A stretch of DNA of 64,000 nt from contig JASGFB010000001.1 of assembly GCA_047605765.1 (NCBI GenBank), positions 1 through 64,000 of the forward strand, read 5' to 3'. Position 1 is the first letter of the stretch, and every line of letters starts with the position of its first letter. Origin of the DNA: JBGVSA01 sp047605765. GTDB lineage: Bacteria > Pseudomonadota > Gammaproteobacteria > Burkholderiales > Rhodocyclaceae. Made by a program: the position numbers and the translations under genes. A model generated the notes under the pieces. It worked only from the letters and a program-made list of their open reading frames with translations. It searched no databases and had not been told where the DNA came from. Positions 59,167 through 64,000 of this stretch are shown here, piece after piece.

Positions 59167-62100
59167 TCAATCCACCTTCACGCGGAACAACACCTCACCG
59201 CTGGCCCCGGCTTCGAGACCGCCGCCGAACACCCAATGCAGGGCGCCCGTACCGCCCGCCGGTTGTGCGGGGCCCGCCGTGCAGTCGACGGCAGATGCCG
59301 GGCGCGGATTGGCCGGCGTGTTCTTGCTGCATGCGCCCAGCGCAGCGGGGGTGAGGCCGGCGCTGCTCGATATGAAGGTGGTGTAGGCCGGCGTGATGTC
59401 GTTGATCGCCAGGTCGGTGATCGCGCTCGGGGCGTTGTTGGTGTAGACGATGCGGTATTCCAGTTCGTCACCAGGCTTGGCCTGGTTGCTCACGCCAAAG
59501 GGGCCGCTCACTGTCACGTTACGCACTTCCTTCTTGAGCGACAACGCCACCGCACCGACCGTGATCTGGTCGGTCAATGTGTAACCTGCTGCCGGCAGCG
59601 CTGGATTGTTGGCGTAATCGAAGCTTGCGCCGATGCTGAAGGCATGAATTTCACCCAATGTCGCCGTAGCCGGGATGAACTGGCGCACCACGATGCACAC
59701 CTTGCCGCTCGCTACCACGCTGTCGCCAACACCCAACGGTGGGAACAACTGGGTGGCGCCGGCTTGCAGGCTTCCGGTGCACAGTGCATCGGCAAACACC
59801 GTGGCCGCCCAGTCCGGCCGGCTGTTGGTCACTGAGAACGTGACCTTGCCAGCCGTGGCGGCGGTAAAGGTGTGAGCGTAATTCACCGTGCCGCCGGGCA
59901 GGCCTTCCTGCTGACCGTTGGCGGTAAAGGTGTTATCCATCACGTCGCCGAAGTCCAGCCCGGCGACGGTACTGCCCAGCCACTGGAAGCTGACGTGATC
60001 GGGCGAGCCGCTGTGCGTGGCCGGGCGCACGTAGGTGTAGCCAGCAGGCAAAACGGCCCCGGCCAGCGAGGCGCCGGTCGAGATGTAACTGGCCAGATTG
60101 GTCTGCTCCACGCACACCACGGCGGTGGCCGGCACGGTCGCCGCGTTGAGCAGGTAATGCCCCGTGCCATCACTGACACCACTGGCATACACGACGGTGG
60201 CCGGCGGTGCGGCACAATTGGTCAAGTGGATCGGCGTGCCGACGATGGGCGCTTCACCACCGTCACGGATGCCATTGTTGGCTGTACCGCCGCCAGCACC
60301 GTTGTCGACAAAGACACGCCCGGAGAGAGTAGTCGGAGGATTCTCGCGAACGGCCAGGCAGGTGTCATGCACGCCGTTGTGCAGGCCTGTCGTGGTGACA
60401 TCGGCCGTCCTGTTGGTAAGGGCCGGCGACATGATCGGCGAGCATTCCCCCACTGTCGGCACCGTCGGCGTCGTGACCCGCACGGTCACGACGCAACTGG
60501 CGGTGGTCGCTGTCATCGCGCCGCCGGCGAGCGTGACGACATTGCCGCCGGCCGCGGCCGTCACGGTGCCACCACACGTGTTGGACACCAGCGGGTTGCC
60601 TGCGGCCAATGCGAGGCCACCGGGCAGATTGTCGGTAAAGCCGATGCCGCTGTGGGCGTACGCAACGGGACTGGTGTTGGTGATGGTAAAGCTCAGATCA
60701 CTGGTTTGCCCGGGATGAATGCTGGTGCTCGAGAATGCTTTGTTCAGCGTCGCCAGTGCGGCAGTGGTGGTCTCATGGACGGTATGGGTGGTCGACAGCG
60801 CTGGGCTGGCATGGGCGTAATCGAACGTGGCGTCGACCGTGGCGGTATAGACATCGCCTTGCGTCACGTTGGCCGGCACGAGCTGGCTCACGACGATGCA
60901 GGTGTCGCCGTATGTCACGGCCTTGCCGGCGCCAGGGACGAGGGCTGGATACAGTTGTACCTCGCCCGCATCCAGGATGCCGTCACAGTTAACGTCGTCA
61001 TAAATCTTGGTGGTATGGGCCCACGCCGCAGCACCGCTGCTGGCCGCCCCCGTCACCGCGTGCCTGATGATGCCATCCGTGCTGGCCCTGAACCGATGGG
61101 CATAGAAGACCGTTTCATTGGCGCCTGCTGTCCGGCTGTCGTCGGCGAAAAACGAATTCTGTGGCACAAAGCCCAACTTCAGTCCGGCGACGCTCACCGT
61201 ATGCAATTGGAGTTGGACACGGCCCGGTGCGCCATGGGTCGTGAAAGGCGAGCGGCTATATGCGTAGCCGGCCGGCAATGCGCCGCCCGCCCCGACCGAA
61301 GCGCCCGTGGAAACCCATCCCGGCGGCCCGGCCTCGACACACAAAGGCGTGTTGGGCGGCCAGTAGGCAGCGCTGGAATAGTGTCCGTTGCTGTCAGTCG
61401 TCGTGGTGTGCAACACGGTCGGCGTGGCAGCACAGTCGGTCAGCCTGACTGTTACACCGGACATGACCCCCTCAGCGCCATCCTGAACACCGTTGTTGGG
61501 CACGGCGGCGCCACCCAAGTCACCATCGTCACGAAAGACTGTGCCGGACACACGCGCCTCGATCGGCTCGTTGGTCAAGGTGCACGTGACGTTTGCGCTG
61601 ATCGGCAGGGGCGGCAACACGTAGCCCGAAGCCTTGTTGTAGACAACGCCATTTGGCAGTCCCACCAGCGCAGTGCCTTGATGATCAACCCCTGTGCAGG
61701 TAAGGGTGGCGTTGTACCAGTCGAGCGTACTGGCGCTGCCGGCTGCCATGCGCTCGAACAGCGTGTGAGGCCTGCCAGAGGGGACTGCGGTCACACCGGT
61801 CGTGCCGGTGCCGAAGGCGACCGACGCATTCGTACCCATCGTTGTGCTCCGGATGGCGCTATTGAACACCATCCCCTCGGCGCTACGGATCTCGACCGTA
61901 AATTGATCGCTCGCATGCGCACGACCGCCAGTGCCCAGCGCCTTGTTGAGGGTCACTAGCGCAGGCGGCGTAGGGTCCTCGATGCGAATGAGCCCCGTCC
62001 ATGCCGATGACGTAGCGCGAAACGAAGTGATGATGTTGTTGCTGCCACTGCCGTACACACACGACGAGCCGCCGACGCCGCCACCGGCGTGTTTGTTTGC

Positions 62101-62802
62101 GGCGGAATTCCCGGCTTGGCCGCCCGCGCCGCCCTGGAAACCGCCACCACCGCCTCCGCCGCCGCCACCGTCGAGCGCGCCGGCACTACTGCCCGCACCA
62201 CCGCTGGCGGCCAATGTGCCGCATTGAGCGTTCATCCGTTCCAGCCCGGCCTTGTCGACACCCCAGCCGACCCCCCAGCCACCGGTGCTTGCGGGATAGG
62301 CGCCGCCACCCCCGCCACCGCCCCCGGCGTGCACACTGGCGAGCCCTATATTCAGAAGAGAACTGCCGCCGCCACCACCGCCGGCACCGTTCTGAGTGCC
62401 CGGTGCGCTCCCCGCATTGCCACCGCCGCCGCCCACGGCAGCACCCGAACCGCCCGCAGCGCCCCCGGCTCCCGCATTGCACATGACGGGCGACGTCGAC
62501 ACAGGCAAGGCGGATGCTCCGCGGTCGCCCACCAGCCCGGAGACGAGCTCACCGCCAACGACGTCTATCTCGGCAACGACCGACGCCCCCTCCCGGCCCC
62601 AGCCACCAGCCTTTGAGCACCATGCGCCATCACCACCCCCACCACCTCGCACTGTCACCACTACGCGAGTCAGACCGGCGGGGATTGGAGGGCAGTTGAG
62701 CGGGCCAGGAGTGGTCTGTTCGCAGAGCACTATCTGGGCCATTGCATCAGGCACACCAAGCAGGGATGCCAGCGCCAGCGCGGTGCACAGCAGAGCACGC
62801 AT
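59167..62802 (-). CDS. Giant exported adhesin-like protein with Gly-rich, SdrD-B-like and DUF11-like modules
   Basis: A 1211-residue protein if started at the ATG at 62802, which is directly followed by a signal peptide (MRALLCTALALASLLGVPDAMA); the frame is open to 62922. Residues about 30-260 are extremely Gly-rich (long GGGGG runs with Ala, Ser and Asn) with several cysteines. Then come two copies of a large module: an SdrD-B-like unit (SGTVFRDDGD...GVTVRLTDC and SGRVFVDNGAG...TPIHLTNC) followed by a paired beta domain, separated and ended by DUF11-like repeats (LSFTITNTSPVAYAHSGIGFTDNLP; DELEYRIVYTNNAPSAITDLAI). It stops with no visible anchor. No clear Shine-Dalgarno. Probably surface-exposed or secreted; function unknown. 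Confidence 0.8.
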   Translation of the reverse strand: MRALLCTALALASLLGVPDAMAQIVLCEQTTPGPLNCPPIPAGLTRVVVTVRGGGGGDGAWCSKAGGWGREGASVVAEIDVVGGELVSGLVGDRGASALPVSTSPVMCNAGAGGAAGGSGAAVGGGGGNAGSAPGTQNGAGGGGGGSSLLNIGLASVHAGGGGGGGGAYPASTGGWGVGWGVDKAGLERMNAQCGTLAASGGAGSSAGALDGGGGGGGGGGFQGGAGGQAGNSAANKHAGGGVGGSSCVYGSGSNNIITSFRATSSAWTGLIRIEDPTPPALVTLNKALGTGGRAHASDQFTVEIRSAEGMVFNSAIRSTTMGTNASVAFGTGTTGVTAVPSGRPHTLFERMAAGSASTLDWYNATLTCTGVDHQGTALVGLPNGVVYNKASGYVLPPLPISANVTCTLTNEPIEARVSGTVFRDDGDLGGAAVPNNGVQDGAEGVMSGVTVRLTDCAATPTVLHTTTTDSNGHYSSAAYWPPNTPLCVEAGPPGWVSTGASVGAGGALPAGYAYSRSPFTTHGAPGRVQLQLHTVSVAGLKLGFVPQNSFFADDSRTAGANETVFYAHRFRASTDGIIRHAVTGAASSGAAAWAHTTKIYDDVNCDGILDAGEVQLYPALVPGAGKAVTYGDTCIVVSQLVPANVTQGDVYTATVDATFDYAHASPALSTTHTVHETTTAALATLNKAFSSTSIHPGQTSDLSFTITNTSPVAYAHSGIGFTDNLPGGLALAAGNPLVSNTCGGTVTAAAGGNVVTLAGGAMTATTASCVVTVRVTTPTVPTVGECSPIMSPALTNRTADVTTTGLHNGVHDTCLAVRENPPTTLSGRVFVDNGAGGGTANNGIRDGGEAPIVGTPIHLTNCAAPPATVVYASGVSDGTGHYLLNAATVPATAVVCVEQTNLASYISTGASLAGAVLPAGYTYVRPATHSGSPDHVSFQWLGSTVAGLDFGDVMDNTFTANGQQEGLPGGTVNYAHTFTAATAGKVTFSVTNSRPDWAATVFADALCTGSLQAGATQLFPPLGVGDSVVASGKVCIVVRQFIPATATLGEIHAFSIGASFDYANNPALPAAGYTLTDQITVGAVALSLKKEVRNVTVSGPFGVSNQAKPGDELEYRIVYTNNAPSAITDLAINDITPAYTTFISSSAGLTPAALGACSKNTPANPRPASAVDCTAGPAQPAGGTGALHWVFGGGLEAGASGEVLFRVKVD

Positions 62803-63322
62803 AACAGACGGTAGCCTACGCACCCTGGCACCTATCGGATTTTTCGACGAAAGTAAAACGAACAGACATTGCAGACATTCCGAATCCGTTGAATCTTGCG
62901 CACAGCCATGCGGAGCATTCATTCGGTGCCGCTCCGCCCTTGAGAAGGGCGCATGCCATTCGGAGTGCCGCCATCACCCGATACGGGGATTGTTAGTCCA
63001 TACTTTTCCGCGTGATTTTTTAAACACAATTGACTTGGCATGCCAATGGCATCTGTGCCACGCAGGCAACACCAGAAGGTGGATTGTGGCTTCGTGAAAA
63101 GGTGAGTCTTTGATCTGAGCGCAACGCACGCCCGAAGGGGACGACACCTACAGAGGATGAGAATCCTCATGCGGACGAATCGGAATACGATGACAGGGCA
63201 TGACAGGGGTCAATGCCATGTCAGACCGAATCACTACGACCATTCAACGGGGCATGCGGATGACTGGGGGCGGTACGCAGGCATCAGAGACGTCCGCGCA
63301 GCGCCCTCTGCGTCGGAGGTGC
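62803..63322. other. Upstream region of the giant exported protein
   Basis: About 520 bases between the adhesin-like gene and the LacI-type gene. It includes a perfect 12-base palindrome TTGGCATGCCAA at 63035-63046 and an ATGAG-AATC-CTCAT inverted repeat near 63160-63173, both candidate regulator sites. An alternative upstream ATG (62922) for the giant protein also lies here. No other gene is supported. Confidence 0.5.
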
Positions 63323-64000
63323 TCAGTCGAGCGGGCGGCGGGTGGAGGCGCGGGGGATCAGGCGTGGTTCGAGCAGCACGTCGCTGTCGCCCTCTTCGCG
63401 GGCGATGGCAGTCAGCAGGCGGTTCATGGCCGCTTCGCCCTGCTGTTCGGAGCGCATATCGACCGAGGTCAGCGGCGGCTGCATGTAGCGCGCCACCGGG
63501 ATGTCGTCGAAACCGGCCATCGCCACGTCTTCGGGGATACGCAGGCCGAGCGCCTGAGCTTCGTGCATGAGGCCGAGCGTGACCAGATCGTTGTAGCCCA
63601 CCACGGCTTCGGGGCGCGGCCCGCCCAGCAGCACCGACGATGCGGCGCGCTCACCGGCTTCGAGCGTCGGTGCTTCGATCTCGTGAACGATGGGGGTGAG
63701 ATTGGCTTCGGCCAGCGCGTCGGTCAGCCCGTGCAGGCGTTCGGAGTTCCAGCGCGCGCGCACAAAGCCGACGTAAGCAATGCGTTGCATGCCCAGTTCG
63801 ACAAGGTGACGACCCAGCATGTAGGCAGCCTGATAGCCGTCGGAACGCACGCACGGGATGCCCAGCCGCAGCAAGCGGCCGAAGAACACCACGGGCTTGC
63901 CGATCTCGGCCAGCCAGTCGATGGATTCCTCCGGGATGCGCGAGCTGACGATGAGGCCGTCCACCCGGCGCGACAGGGCTTCGAGCAAGGCGCGCTCGCC
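63323..64000 (-). CDS. LacI/PurR-type regulator, C-terminal part (cut by window end)
   Basis: The frame is open to the last base of the window; about 225 residues of the C-terminal ligand-binding domain are visible (VDGLIVSSRIPEESIDW, GMQRIAYVGFVRARWNSERLHG, EAVVGYNDLVTLGLMHEAQALGLRIPEDVAMAGFDDIPVARYMQPPLTSVDM), typical of LacI/PurR regulators, ending LIPRASTRRP. The DNA-binding domain and start lie beyond the window. Its target genes cannot be told; the nearest gene on this side is the giant exported protein. Confidence 0.9.
   Translation of the reverse strand, partial: GERALLEALSRRVDGLIVSSRIPEESIDWLAEIGKPVVFFGRLLRLGIPCVRSDGYQAAYMLGRHLVELGMQRIAYVGFVRARWNSERLHGLTDALAEANLTPIVHEIEAPTLEAGERAASSVLLGGPRPEAVVGYNDLVTLGLMHEAQALGLRIPEDVAMAGFDDIPVARYMQPPLTSVDMRSEQQGEAAMNRLLTAIAREEGDSDVLLEPRLIPRASTRRPLD

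Noticed and set aside
59872..61959. 695-codon plus-strand frame opposite the giant exported protein
   Set aside because: Shadow of a repetitive gene with Arg/Gly/His-rich translation and no start signals.
62089..62486. Low-complexity GGN/CCN repeats as a possible sequencing artefact or repeat array
   Set aside because: The repeats stay in frame and encode a Gly-rich head continuous with the signal peptide and later domains, so they are read as true coding sequence. They also lack the even spacing of a CRISPR array; no CRISPR is present in the window.

Overview
The window looks like a chromosomal segment of a GC-rich betaproteobacterium, most likely Burkholderiales and close to the Alcaligenaceae (Bordetella/Achromobacter-like). 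The grounds are the tripartite TctABC transporter with a Bug-type binding protein, an OxyR with cysteines at positions 199 and 208, groESL under both CIRCE and a sigma-32-type promoter, and overall codon and base use. Genus or species cannot be fixed from the sequence alone.

Layout. (1) 1-4146 is a small accessory island. Both ends carry the same IS3-type insertion-sequence end, and a 3'-tRNA-Gly fragment lies near the right side. It holds one membrane protein and two lipoproteins of unknown function. (2) 4373-11517 is a Fur-boxed ferric-siderophore uptake operon (ATPase, two FecCD permeases, TonB-dependent receptor, binding protein) followed by an RpiR/SIS regulator. (3) 11799-16083 holds a bacteriohemerythrin, a GTPase HflX, the helicase DbpA and a basic-tailed partner gene of dbpA. 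(4) 16325-29133 is a type II secretion cluster in the order gspL-M-C-D, then a 630-residue exported protein on its own cistron, then gspE-F-G-H-I-J-K. (5) 29442-35519 is a four-gene translationally coupled polysaccharide module: acetyltransferase, ABC permease, ABC ATPase with a Wzt-type C-terminal domain, and a 1100-residue methyltransferase/coiled-coil/WbsX/RgpF fusion. (6) 35526-37231 has a TetR regulator with a nested inverted-repeat operator, a small membrane protein, tRNA-fMet and tRNA-Thr. (7) 37282-41573 has an N-terminal-receiver histidine kinase, a NarL-type regulator, a diguanylate cyclase, and a PEP-CTERM protein behind a near-perfect sigma-54 promoter. (8) 41631-46237 holds mgtE, mtgA and groESL. 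(9) 46400-52808 is a LacI-controlled operon (lacI-type, two Gfo/Idh/MocA dehydrogenases, tctC, tctB, tctA) with two matching 14-bp operators. (10) 53178-59118 has a Ca2+/H+ antiporter-like protein, a ferritin-like protein, two small paralogous proteins, oxyR and a DegP/MucD-type protease. (11) 59167-64000 has a very large secreted adhesin-like protein and a LacI-type regulator cut by the window end.

The most striking signals are the envelope and secretion systems. One is a secretion machine that carries a probable dedicated cargo gene inside its own cluster. Another is an ABC polysaccharide exporter paired with a capping-enzyme-like methyltransferase that has a coiled-coil spacer, which resembles the WbdD/Wzt ruler logic. 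The third is a PEP-CTERM protein under sigma-54 control. Functions of individual genes rest on recognised family motifs; couplings between genes are inference from order, overlap and regulatory sites.
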